Source: an uncultured Bacilli bacterium (GTDB lineage Bacteria > Bacillota_I > Bacilli_A > RF39 > UBA660). Taken from it: a stretch of DNA of 64,000 nucleotides. Below the pieces are notes generated by a model. That model was not told the origin of the DNA. It saw only the letters and a list, made by a program, of their open reading frames with translations, and did no database searches. The stretch lies in NCBI GenBank assembly GCA_934130165.1, contig CAKOXO010000001.1, forward strand, positions 62,001 to 126,000, in the 5' to 3' direction. Numbering within the stretch: position 1 is the stretch's first letter; each line of letters starts with the position of its first letter. A program made the translations under genes and the position numbers. Below are positions 35,501 to 42,700 of the stretch, one piece after another.

Positions 35501-36126
35501 TTTAGAATATCATCATCACTAGACAATCCGAAAGCTCTTAGTAATGTTGTAAGAGTAACTTTTCTTGTTCTATCAATTCTTACATATAAAACATCTCTAG
35601 CATCTGTTTCAAATTCTAGCCAAGTTCCACGAGTCGGTATAATTTGTGAAGTAATTAATTCACGTCCATTTTTATCAAACTCATGATTAAAATAAACACT
35701 AGGAGATCTAACTAATTGTGAAACTATAACACGTTCTGCACCATTAATTATAAAAGTTCCACTATTAGTCATTATAGGCATATCACCCATAAATATTTCT
35801 TGTTCTTTTACTTCACCAGTTTCATGATTAAAAAGACGAACCTCTACCCTTAAAGGAGCAGAATATGTAGATTCTCTATCTTTGCTTTCCTTAATAGAAT
35901 ATCTAGGTTCATCAAAGTGATAGTCTCCAAACTCCAATTTTAAAGTTCCTGAAAAATTTTCTACGGGAAATAAATCTTCAAACACTTCTTTAATTCCAGT
36001 ATTTTTAAACCAATCATATGATTTCTTTTGAATTTCAAGTAAATCTTTTAATTCATAAGTATTTCTTATTTTTGAGAAATTTCTTCTTTCTCTGTAATCA
36101 CCACATTTAACTATTTTATATGACAT
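32566..36126 (-). CDS. rpoB: RNA polymerase subunit beta
   Basis: 1186 residues with normal order of beta domains: the rifampicin-region GSSQLSQFMDQTNPIAEL with the following NKRRLSALGPGG, GPNIGLI, KMSGRHGNKG and GGKAQFGGQRFGEMEVWALYAYGA. The last ~50 residues are an acidic tail (ESEEEKEDSN...EEEIVVEDEEVVEEGADI) beyond the conserved end. It has its own promoter at 36196-36224, overlapping the end of the upstream methyltransferase gene. Confidence 0.99.
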   Translation of the reverse strand: MSYKIVKCGDYRERRNFSKIRNTYELKDLLEIQKKSYDWFKNTGIKEVFEDLFPVENFSGTLKLEFGDYHFDEPRYSIKESKDRESTYSAPLRVEVRLFNHETGEVKEQEIFMGDMPIMTNSGTFIINGAERVIVSQLVRSPSVYFNHEFDKNGRELITSQIIPTRGTWLEFETDARDVLYVRIDRTRKVTLTTLLRAFGLSSDDDILKMFGEDDYLKNTIAKDSTKNTDEALIEIYEKLRPGEPATIDSSKNQIITRFFDEFRYDLARVGRYKFNRKLNVTDRLLGQTLAEDMVVDGKVVCEKGTVFTKAKLEELKEVFENGYGVSEAEVNEELDTYNKIQQIKIVDPSDKKKKLIVIGNDQTINEKRLTISDVYASVSYYLNLLHGVGNFDEIDHLGNRRIRQVGELLQNQFRIGVSRMERVIRERMTTQEMEEVTPKTLINIRPVTAAMKEFFGSSQLSQFMDQTNPIAELTNKRRLSALGPGGLSRDRAGVEVRDVNASHYGRICPIESPEGPNIGLITSLASYAKVDDYGFIMTPYRKVENCKIIDTVEYLTADEEADYIISQSTVGTNEDNVIIDEQVNARLRGENILAKPEQVDYIDVSPQQVVSVTTSCIPFLEHDDATRALMGANMQRQAMPLIKTEAPFVGTGVEHIAAKDSGVCIIADHDGIVEYADSRKIVIKTKEGKDEYKLANFELANAGICSHQRPIVKVGDKVVAGKTIIADGNSTDKGELALGKNMVVAFMTFNGYNYEDAVILNENLVKDDKLTSLHLEDYEMQCRETKLGPEEITRDIPNVSEESRKNLDENGIVTIGTEVKEGDILVGKVTPKGMAELTSEEKLLHAIFGEKTREVRDTSLRVPHGGDGIVHDIKIYSRKDNDELPAGVSKVIRVYIIQKRKIQVGDKMSGRHGNKGVISLILPEEDMPYLPDGTPVDIILNPQGVPSRMNFGQILELHMGMAAKKLGVHIATPVFDGAHIDDIQAMMEEAGMDKDGKTVLYNGRTGEPFDNRIAVGVMYMIKLHHMVDDKLHARSTGPYSMVTQQPLGGKAQFGGQRFGEMEVWALYAYGAAHTLQEILTVKSDDVVGRVKVYEAIVKGQEIDQAGVPESFRVLMKEFQALGLDISIINDKGENLQLKEIESEEEKEDSNVTIDEIVQKEEPTTESVEEEIVVEDEEVVEEGADI

Positions 36127-36195
36127 TTTTTCACCCCAAACAATATATTTTTAAAGAACAAAATCGCATTAAAAATAACACGTTGCCAATTTATA

Positions 36196-36224
36196 TTAAT
36201 AACATAAAATGGTAAACTAGTCAA
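36196..36224 (-). promoter_or_regulatory. rpoB promoter
   Basis: TTGACT (36219-36224), 17-bp spacer, TATTAA (36196-36201); leaves a leader of about 65 nt before rpoB. Confidence 0.6.
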
Positions 36225-36809
36225 CTAAAAAGTACATTTTAATACAAAAAATCCTTTTTTCTTTTCTAATACCTCAACATTATACTCTTTACTTAAGTCG
36301 GATATTAGCGATTTAGCACCTTGCTCCTTTCTGATTACCAAAAAAAGGTTGCCATTAGGTTCTAAATATTTTTTTGCATCCATAAGAATTTTATAAACAA
36401 TTTTCTTACCTGCACGTATCGGCGGATTAGTAATAATTGTATTATATTTTTTATTAATATTACTATAGCAATCACTTTCAAAAACATTAATATTAGTACA
36501 ACCATTCTCCTTAATATTTCTTTCAGTCAAATGGAGTGCTCTAAGATTAACATCCACCATATCTATTTGAGCTTTAGTAAGTTTATTTAAAACTATACCA
36601 AAAACTCCATAACCACAACCCATATCTAAGACCTTTGCTCCAACTTCTACAAGCGGGATGGATTCAAGTACAAGTCTACTGCCAAAGTCTAAACCATCTT
36701 TAGAAAATACACCATTATCAGTCAAAAAAACAAATTTTTGTCCACGGACTATACAACTTGTTTTTCTAACTTTACTAGGTAATTTTTCATTTGTAAAATA
36801 TTGCCCCAT
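36225..36809 (-). CDS. RsmC-like class I methyltransferase (YbxB type)
   Basis: 194 residues. HYFTNEKLPSK-like N-terminus, FSKDGLDFGSRLVLE, SAM motif I VLDMGCGYGVFGIVL and the amino-methyltransferase catalytic NPPIR (TIITNPPIRAGK) place it with the RsmC/YbxB group that methylates guanine N2 in rRNA. In Bacillus the homologue sits between rplL and rpoB, exactly as here apart from the inserted block. It has its own promoter and a leader hairpin. Confidence 0.93.
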   Translation of the reverse strand: MGQYFTNEKLPSKVRKTSCIVRGQKFVFLTDNGVFSKDGLDFGSRLVLESIPLVEVGAKVLDMGCGYGVFGIVLNKLTKAQIDMVDVNLRALHLTERNIKENGCTNINVFESDCYSNINKKYNTIITNPPIRAGKKIVYKILMDAKKYLEPNGNLFLVIRKEQGAKSLISDLSKEYNVEVLEKKKGFFVLKCTF

Positions 36810-36826
36810 ATTACCTTCTCCAAATG

Positions 36827-36869
36827 CAAAAAGAAAGAGACAACTATTATCAAAAAGTATAGTTGTCTC
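36827..36869 (-). terminator. Leader terminator-like hairpin ahead of the YbxB-type gene
   Basis: Eleven-pair stem GAGACAACTAT/ATAGTTGTCTC followed by TTTCTTTTTG, positioned between the promoter at 36883-36911 and the ATG at 36809. As it lies within the transcript, it looks like an attenuator. Confidence 0.65.
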
Positions 36870-36882
36870 CTTTCGTAAACAT

Positions 36883-36911
36883 ATGATACACCATTTCTAT
36901 TTATTTGTCAA
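36883..36911 (-). promoter_or_regulatory. Promoter of the YbxB-type gene
   Basis: TTGACA (36906-36911), 17-bp spacer, TATCAT (36883-36888), same hexamers and spacing as the ncRNA promoter at 37341-37369. Confidence 0.75.
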
Positions 36912-36941
36912 TAAAAAAATAGAAGGTAATCACTCTTCTAT
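36912..36941 (-). terminator. Intrinsic terminator of the noncoding unit
   Basis: Stem ATAGAAG/CTTCTAT with a 9-nt loop and T7 tail; A-runs on the other side mean it could also work on the plus strand. Confidence 0.8.
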
Positions 36942-37334
36942 AAAAAAATTCAAAATAAGAATAAATCTTAACAATTTTTTCTCAAAGACTATATGGCTAG
37001 CTAGACCCTATATCTTTCGAAGTTTCTCTTTAAGCAAAATCTTAAACGAGTCCATCTCTCGGATTCAATATTTCGGATTTAATTTCTCATATCATATAAA
37101 ATACGATACAGCAAGTGCACTTGACTGGTTAAAGATTATCACCATTAAAAACGATTTACATTCTTTAAAAATACGCATTATACGAAACACCGAAAATATC
37201 TACTGACCTATTTATTACGTACAATATATATTAGATCATATAAGTACAAATAAATGGTATTATTAAACAATAATTAATACGGAGAATACTAAAAATAAAA
37301 TTTCCAATAAACTACCGTACCAATTATTATTTAT
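36912..37334 (-). ncRNA. Structured noncoding RNA candidate, about 420 nt
   Basis: Bounded by a strong promoter (37341-37369) and an intrinsic terminator, with no plausible reading frame on its strand. By eye it folds extensively. Near the 5' end AAATAATAATTGGTACGG can pair with CCGTATTAATTATTGTTT over about 18 positions. CAAGTGCACTTG, ATCGTAT/ATATGAT, CGAG/CTCG and TTTAAG/CTTAAA hairpins follow in the middle. A long hairpin AAAGATATAGG...CCATATAGTCTTT with a CTAGCTAG loop lies near the 3' end. I find no RNase P (GAGGAAAGUC), SRP, tmRNA, T-box or known riboswitch signature, so the class is unknown. It lies between the T7SS cassette and the ybxB-rpoB unit. Confidence 0.6.
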
Positions 37335-37340
37335 ATATAC

Positions 37341-37369
37341 ATGATATCATACTAATAGCGGCATGTCAA
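37341..37369 (-). promoter_or_regulatory. Promoter of the noncoding unit
   Basis: TTGACA (37364-37369), 17-bp spacer, TATCAT (37341-37346). Confidence 0.75.
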
Positions 37370-37418
37370 TAACTTATTTAGAAAACTTAATAACAGGTAT
37401 TTCTGTTTACTATTTTAA

Positions 37419-37443
37419 CAAAAAAAGTGCTTTATGCACTTTT
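37419..37443 (-). terminator. Intrinsic terminator of the T7SS region
   Basis: Stem AAAAGTGC/GCACTTTT, loop ATAAA, T7 tail. Confidence 0.85.
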
Positions 37444-37464
37444 CATTTTAGTTTTAAATTTTAA

Positions 37465-38259
37465 TTATCTACTGAAAATAATATCACCAATGTAAGATGA
37501 TTCCAAATTATTAATTGTATTATCTATTTCTCTTCTTCTCTCAATAATATATTTTGCTCTTTTTTTAGCGTCAGTATGCATACTTCCCTTAGTATTTGTT
37601 GCTACATCTTCCCAATTTTTACTTATTGAATCACATATTTTACTTAAACTTCTTAATGCAGTCTTTACATTATTGTAGGCACGATATGATTCTCTATTTT
37701 GATCATCATTTGTTGCATCTCTTGATACAGTTGGAGGTAAAGTTAAACTCATTCGTTCACGATCCATATTCTTATATTTTATACCTGCTGTATATGTTGT
37801 TCCTCTGCGTGAAGCTACAAGGGCCTTTAGTGCAGCTCCACCTTTACCTTTATATTTAGATTTTGTTTTTCCTTTATCAAGTAAGATAGCGAAATCTTCA
37901 AATTCGCCATAGCTATTATTATAATTACCCATCATTTTATTAAGTTGCTTTATTGCAGATAGATACCAATCTGCCGCATTATCACCTTGCCAATATGCAT
38001 TCCCATTTGTACCTTTCATCATTCTACTAAGTTGTTCTTTAACTTCTAAAATCTTTGTAGAATAATTATTCAATTTACTTTTTAAATTTTTTGCTTGAGT
38101 TTCTGCTTTGGAAATTTTCTTTATTGTACTTCCACCAGTACTTCCTCCGCCGCCTATTGTTACAAATTCAGTCTTCCCTTCCTTTGGTCTATTTGATACT
38201 GAGCCTAATATCTTTGATCTATTTGAATTTGATCCGTCTAATACTACGTATTCTCCCAT
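37465..38259 (-). CDS. WXG-type T7SS substrate candidate, copy 2 (long N-terminus)
   Basis: 264 residues. After a 40-residue extension with a Gly/Ser linker (TIGGGGSTGGST) the protein is nearly identical to the one at 38748-39428: helix, AYWQGDNAADWYL (W-x-G turn), helix, then YGEFE (Y-x-x-x-E, the T7 export-signal pattern), followed by a ~130-residue C-terminal domain rich in basic residues (RRGTTYTAGIKYKNMDRERM, LPPTVSRDATNDDQN). Much larger than a WXG100 protein, so more like a substrate with an added domain. Own promoter (38293-38321) and terminator. Function of the C-terminal domain unknown. Confidence 0.75.
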   Translation of the reverse strand: MGEYVVLDGSNSNRSKILGSVSNRPKEGKTEFVTIGGGGSTGGSTIKKISKAETQAKNLKSKLNNYSTKILEVKEQLSRMMKGTNGNAYWQGDNAADWYLSAIKQLNKMMGNYNNSYGEFEDFAILLDKGKTKSKYKGKGGAALKALVASRRGTTYTAGIKYKNMDRERMSLTLPPTVSRDATNDDQNRESYRAYNNVKTALRSLSKICDSISKNWEDVATNTKGSMHTDAKKRAKYIIERRREIDNTINNLESSYIGDIIFSR

Positions 38260-38292
38260 ATGCTTTTCCTCCTATCATCTATCATAGTATTA

Positions 38293-38321
38293 ATTATACA
38301 ATATCTCCATAAAAAAGTAAA
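38293..38321 (-). promoter_or_regulatory. Promoter of WXG-type copy 2
   Basis: TTTACT (38316-38321), 17-bp spacer, TATAAT (38293-38298). Confidence 0.7.
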
Positions 38322-38361
38322 CAACTATTAGCAATCTAAAAATAGTATTACAATTTAATAA

Positions 38362-38389
38362 CAAAAAGCAAGTGTGTAAAACACTTGCT
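38362..38389 (-). terminator. Intrinsic terminator after the acidic protein gene
   Basis: Perfect stem GCAAGTGT/ACACTTGC with T5 tail, separating the two WXG-type transcription units. Confidence 0.85.
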
Positions 38390-38411
38390 AATAAATCATT
38401 ATATTTTGTTT

Positions 38412-38735
38412 TTAGAAAAAGTTATCTAAATTATCTATAGATGCATTATCATCTTCTTTTATTGTAGTATATGAAGAAGTATCATCATCTAATACTTCTG
38501 TATCGTCATTATCATCTTCTTCATCATAATCAGAGGAAGCAATAGAAGTTGGTTCTTCTTCACCTAAATCTATCACTTGTTTGTCTCTCTTTAATACTGA
38601 TATTAAATCAATATTTAAATCATTAATAAATTGATATCTTTCTTTCTGTTTTTCTGTTAAATCAGAGGAAATGATAAGTTTACCATTATTATCCAAATGT
38701 TTTCTCAATTCTTCTATTTCATCTTCCTTAAACAT
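38412..38735 (-). CDS. Small acidic protein between the WXG-type copies
   Basis: 107 residues, no recognised family. The first half looks helical and folded (EDEIEELRKHLDNNGKLII, LTEKQKERYQFINDLNIDLI); the second half is strongly acidic and probably disordered (DYDEEDDNDDTEVLDDD). It follows WXG-type copy 1 by 12 nt in the same transcript. An acidic partner of a basic substrate domain could act as a chaperone or neutraliser; this is inference from position and charge. Confidence 0.75.
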   Translation of the reverse strand: MFKEDEIEELRKHLDNNGKLIISSDLTEKQKERYQFINDLNIDLISVLKRDKQVIDLGEEEPTSIASSDYDEEDDNDDTEVLDDDTSSYTTIKEDDNASIDNLDNFF

Positions 38736-38747
38736 AATAAACCACCA

Positions 38748-39428
38748 CTATCTACTGAAAATAATATCACCAATGTAAGATGATTCCAAATTATTAATTG
38801 TATTATCTATTTCTCTTCTTCTCTCAATAATATATTTTGCTCTTTTTTTAGCGTCAGTATGCATAGTTCCCTTAGTATTTACTGCTACATCTTCCCAATT
38901 TTTACTTATTGAATCACATATTTTACTTAAATCTCTTAATGCAGTCTTTACATTATTGTAGGCGCGATATGATTCCTTATTTTGATCATCATTTGTTGCA
39001 TCTCTTGATACAGTTGGGGGTAAAGTTAAACTCATTCTTTCACGATCCATGTTCTTATATTTTATACCTGATGTATATGTTGTTCCTCTGCGTGAAGCTA
39101 CAAGGGCCTTTAGTGCAGCTCCACCTTTATTCTTAAATTTAGACTTTGTTTTTCCTTTATCAAGTAATATAGCAAAATCTTCAAATTCACCATAACTATT
39201 ATTATAATTACCCATCATTTTATTAAGTTGCTTTATTGCAGATAGATACCAATCTGCTGCATTATCACCTTGCCAATATGCATTTCCATTTGTACCTTTC
39301 ATCATTCTACTAAGTTGTTCTTTAACTTCTAAAAGTTTTGTAGAATAATTATTCATTTTACTTTTTAAATTTTTTACTTGTGTTTCTGCCTTAGAAACTT
39401 TCTTTATTGTACTTCCCATTTTTACCAT
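38748..39428 (-). CDS. WXG-type T7SS substrate candidate, copy 1
   Basis: 226 residues. N-terminal helical hairpin with W52-x-G54 at the turn (AYWQGDNA) and Y79-x-x-x-E83 after it, which is the WXG100 fold plus the export motif. A C-terminal domain of ~130 residues is shared with copy 2. By direct comparison the shared ~220 residues differ at about eleven positions. AAGGA precedes the ATG at 39428; an ATG three codons later is a possible alternative. Strong promoter 39455-39483; transcribed with the acidic gene. Confidence 0.78.
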   Translation of the reverse strand: MVKMGSTIKKVSKAETQVKNLKSKMNNYSTKLLEVKEQLSRMMKGTNGNAYWQGDNAADWYLSAIKQLNKMMGNYNNSYGEFEDFAILLDKGKTKSKFKNKGGAALKALVASRRGTTYTSGIKYKNMDRERMSLTLPPTVSRDATNDDQNKESYRAYNNVKTALRDLSKICDSISKNWEDVAVNTKGTMHTDAKKRAKYIIERRREIDNTINNLESSYIGDIIFSR

Positions 39429-39454
39429 CTTCCTTTCCTATCTTCATAATATTA

Positions 39455-39483
39455 ATTATACAGTATTATAATCAAAATGACAA
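39455..39483 (-). promoter_or_regulatory. Promoter of WXG-type copy 1 and the acidic gene
   Basis: TTGTCA (39478-39483), 17-bp spacer, TATAAT (39455-39460). Confidence 0.75.
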
Positions 39484-39540
39484 CCAAACATTAAAATTAT
39501 TAGGCATTTTACGTAAATCAACCATAAACTCTTATTAATA

Positions 39541-39789
39541 TCAAATTAAACATAATTTACATCCATTTCTTAAGCCAGAATACTTTACTACATTATTCTG
39601 ATTAACTATCAAACCATCTTTGGTATACAATACTACTTTATCCTTCTTTATAAAATTACCATTAGACAAATCAACAATAGAATCTTGAATTGCATCTATA
39701 ATATCTTTTAATTTTTTACCTATTGGCAATAATAAATCATATTCCTCTTCAGTAGAAACTACATAAATTGTAACTAGTATTTTATTCAT
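39541..39789 (-). CDS. YukD/EsaB-like ubiquitin-fold protein of the T7SS
   Basis: 82 residues with a beta-grasp pattern: KILVTIYVVSTEEEYDLLLPIGKKLKDIIDAI, a hydrophobic middle and a final VKYSGLRNGCKLCLI, matching the size and hydrophobic layout of YukD/EsaB. In T7b systems this small cytosolic protein is needed for secretion. It is directly downstream of essC (9-nt gap), which strengthens the call. Confidence 0.75.
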   Translation of the reverse strand: MNKILVTIYVVSTEEEYDLLLPIGKKLKDIIDAIQDSIVDLSNGNFIKKDKVVLYTKDGLIVNQNNVVKYSGLRNGCKLCLI

Positions 39790-39798
39790 AACACACCT

Positions 39799-42700
39799 CT
39801 ATTTTACAGTTGGATATTTTACAAACTTTGGAGTTGAATCATCTATTATTACAAGACAATCATTCGGAAGTTGTGATTCAGAATAAACCCTTTCCATATC
39901 AAAACTTTCTTGATCTTCATAATCTGCACCTATCCATATACCAGATTGATTATCAACTAATTCTGCCAAATTACCATTAATAATATTTTTAAAGTATTGA
40001 GTATTTTCATAAAGTATAAATTTAAAATTAGCATTATTAACACTTAAAATCAGTTCATCTAAAGTGATAATATCATCATCTTCCTTTTTCAATTCCAGCA
40101 TATGATTATTTAACCCATGATAGCCAAGGACAACAATAGTAAAAGTTTTATCAGAAACGCTGTTATTTAATTTTTCTATGTTGGTTTTTAAAATTGGGAA
40201 AACCTTTTTAAAATTAGCATCATATATTTTTATTCTATCATCTGTTTTTATTTCTAAAGAATCTGCTCCCAATCCGTTTAAAACAATTACCTTATTGTTA
40301 TCGCATAATGACAATGTATTAATATAATTTGAAATAAATCTTTCCAAATTTTCACTGTTTGATGCCGATAACAAACTAATAGGTCTTGAATAATCAAAAT
40401 ACTCATATTGTGCAGTTACAGTATTTACACCTATAGGTACATTATACAAATCAGTAATTAATTGCTTAATACTACTAAAATGTAAATGTTTAGGTACTAT
40501 AGGAACTTCTGGTGCCTTATTTGGAAATAATTGCAACAGTTTATCTATTACAAAATTAATAGCATCTTGTTCTTTTTCTTCTTCAAAAGATAATGCAGTT
40601 TGAAATTCAACACAGCCAGATTCAATGTTTAATAATCCTCTTCCAGGATTTTTGGATGGAACCATTTTTTCTGAAAAATATCCCTCATATTCAGATGGAT
40701 CATTTACATTTAACATTATCGTTTGTGGAAAATTATTTTCTAGAGCATAACTTAATCCAGATGTTGTAGTAGAAGTAACAACAAAATCTATACCATACTT
40801 AAAACAACTTCTGGTTATTGAACCCAAGGTTTCATCATACAAAACACTAAATGTTTCTCTAAATACTTCTATTCCATGAATAATAACTATAATATTTGGA
40901 AAAACACTACTTCCCTTTCTAACATCAGCAGCGAAATCTCCTCCATTTTTTGAATAATACTTTTGCCTCTTTGAGATTTCAGCATCAATCATATGAAAAA
41001 GATAATTAATTTTTTGAGTATCGTTTATTCCTAGTACATCTCCAACTTGAGGTGCTCTATAATATTTTCTTAATTTTTCAGATCCTAAATCAACTATATA
41101 AAAGTTAAGTTCTTTTTCTGTATGATTAATTATAGATGAATATATCATTGTTGAAAGTAATGTAGTTTTTCCCATACCAGTTGAACCAATAATCATAGTA
41201 TTACCGCCAGTTGTTAAAGGTAAACTAACATAACCTTGTGATTGATTTTTTGGATTATCATATTCCCCTATTAATGGCTCTATATTAAATGGTTTAACTT
41301 TATAATCACTATATTTTTTCACAAGATTTCCATAAAGTAGCATTTTAGGAACATTATCTAACCATAGTTGATGATATTTATAATTATTAGCATTAGCTAT
41401 ATCCACTATATATTTAAGAACATTATTCAATTCTTCTCCATATTTTTTCGATGTTTGCCTTTGAGTTACATCTTCTTTATTTATCGCTGCTTTATAACTA
41501 TCACCAATATCATTAATAAACATTACTGTATCATCAAGTTTAGATATAACCTTTTCACTTGGAATATATTGAACTCCAGAATATGCAGATTGACCCATAA
41601 CAAAGTACTCATCATAACCAACTTGCAAGTAAAATCTTCCTGATTCTTTTATATATGCTGCATCTGGTTTCCTTATCATTTCACTACTGTCATCTGCCGT
41701 TTGAACTTTACAACATACTTTAAATTTAGAATTTGACCATATCTGATCATCTACTACACCACTTGGTTTTTGTGTTGCCAAAATCAAATGAATTCCTAAT
41801 GAACGTCCAATACGTGCTGCGGATACTAACTCATCCATAAAATCAGGTTGTTGAGCCTTCAATTCAGCAAACTCATCACATACAATAAATAAATGTGACA
41901 TAGGTTCTTTTAAGGTTCCTTCCCTAACCAAACTTTGATATTTATAAATATCTATACTACCTGTATTTAATAACTCTTTTGCCTCATTAAATTTCTTTTG
42001 GCGTCTCTGAAGTTCACTTTTTATTGATACTAAAGTTCTATTCATTTCAGATTTATCTAAATTTGTTATAGTTCCAACTAAATGTGGTAACTTTACACCT
42101 GTTTTTCTATTTTCAAACGCTCCGGCTAAACCTCCACCCTTATAATCTATCAAAACAAATTGAACTTCATCCGGACTATAATTTATTGCTAATGACAATA
42201 TATATGTAACGATAAATTCTGATTTACCAGAACCTGTCATACCAGCAATAAGTCCATGAGGTCCATGTTTACTTTCATGAAGATCTAAAGAAAGGATGTT
42301 TCCATTAGAATCCACACCAATTGGAGCTGATAAGCTATTGACAACTTGAGAAGTTTTCCATCTATTAATTATATTTAATTGTTCTAGTTTTCCTACATTG
42401 TACATTTCTAAGAATCCTAACTTATCTGGTAAAGAACCCTTAACATCATTTTCTATTTTTATTGGTATATTGGATATTAAATCTATACAGTTAGAAAAAT
42501 CAATATCATCACCTAACATCTCTGGTGTAAATTTAATTATGCTTTTTTCATCCATTTCTGATTGAAAATACGAAGCCTCTTTATCATTATAATCAATAAA
42601 AGCTCTACACCCTGTTGGAATATTTACAATTTTTGAACTAAACATAATGATACTAAAGCCTTTAGCACCTTTAGAATGAATAACATCATCAATTATTTTT

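Noticed and set aside
36658..37206. 182-codon plus-strand open frame across the noncoding unit
   Set aside because: It runs antisense to the 3' part of the YbxB-type gene and through the terminator hairpins, has no ribosome site and has low-complexity composition. The promoter and terminators all point to the minus strand.
36912..37334. RNase P RNA, SRP RNA, T-box or riboswitch identity of the noncoding unit
   Set aside because: No GAGGAAAGUC, no GGAAGGAAGCAGC-like SRP core, no GGGUGG-ACCGCG T-box and no riboswitch core could be found by eye.
37465..39428. CRISPR or tandem-repeat interpretation of the repeated DNA
   Set aside because: The long repeat is a coding duplication of ~660 bp with synonymous and conservative changes, not short spaced repeats.
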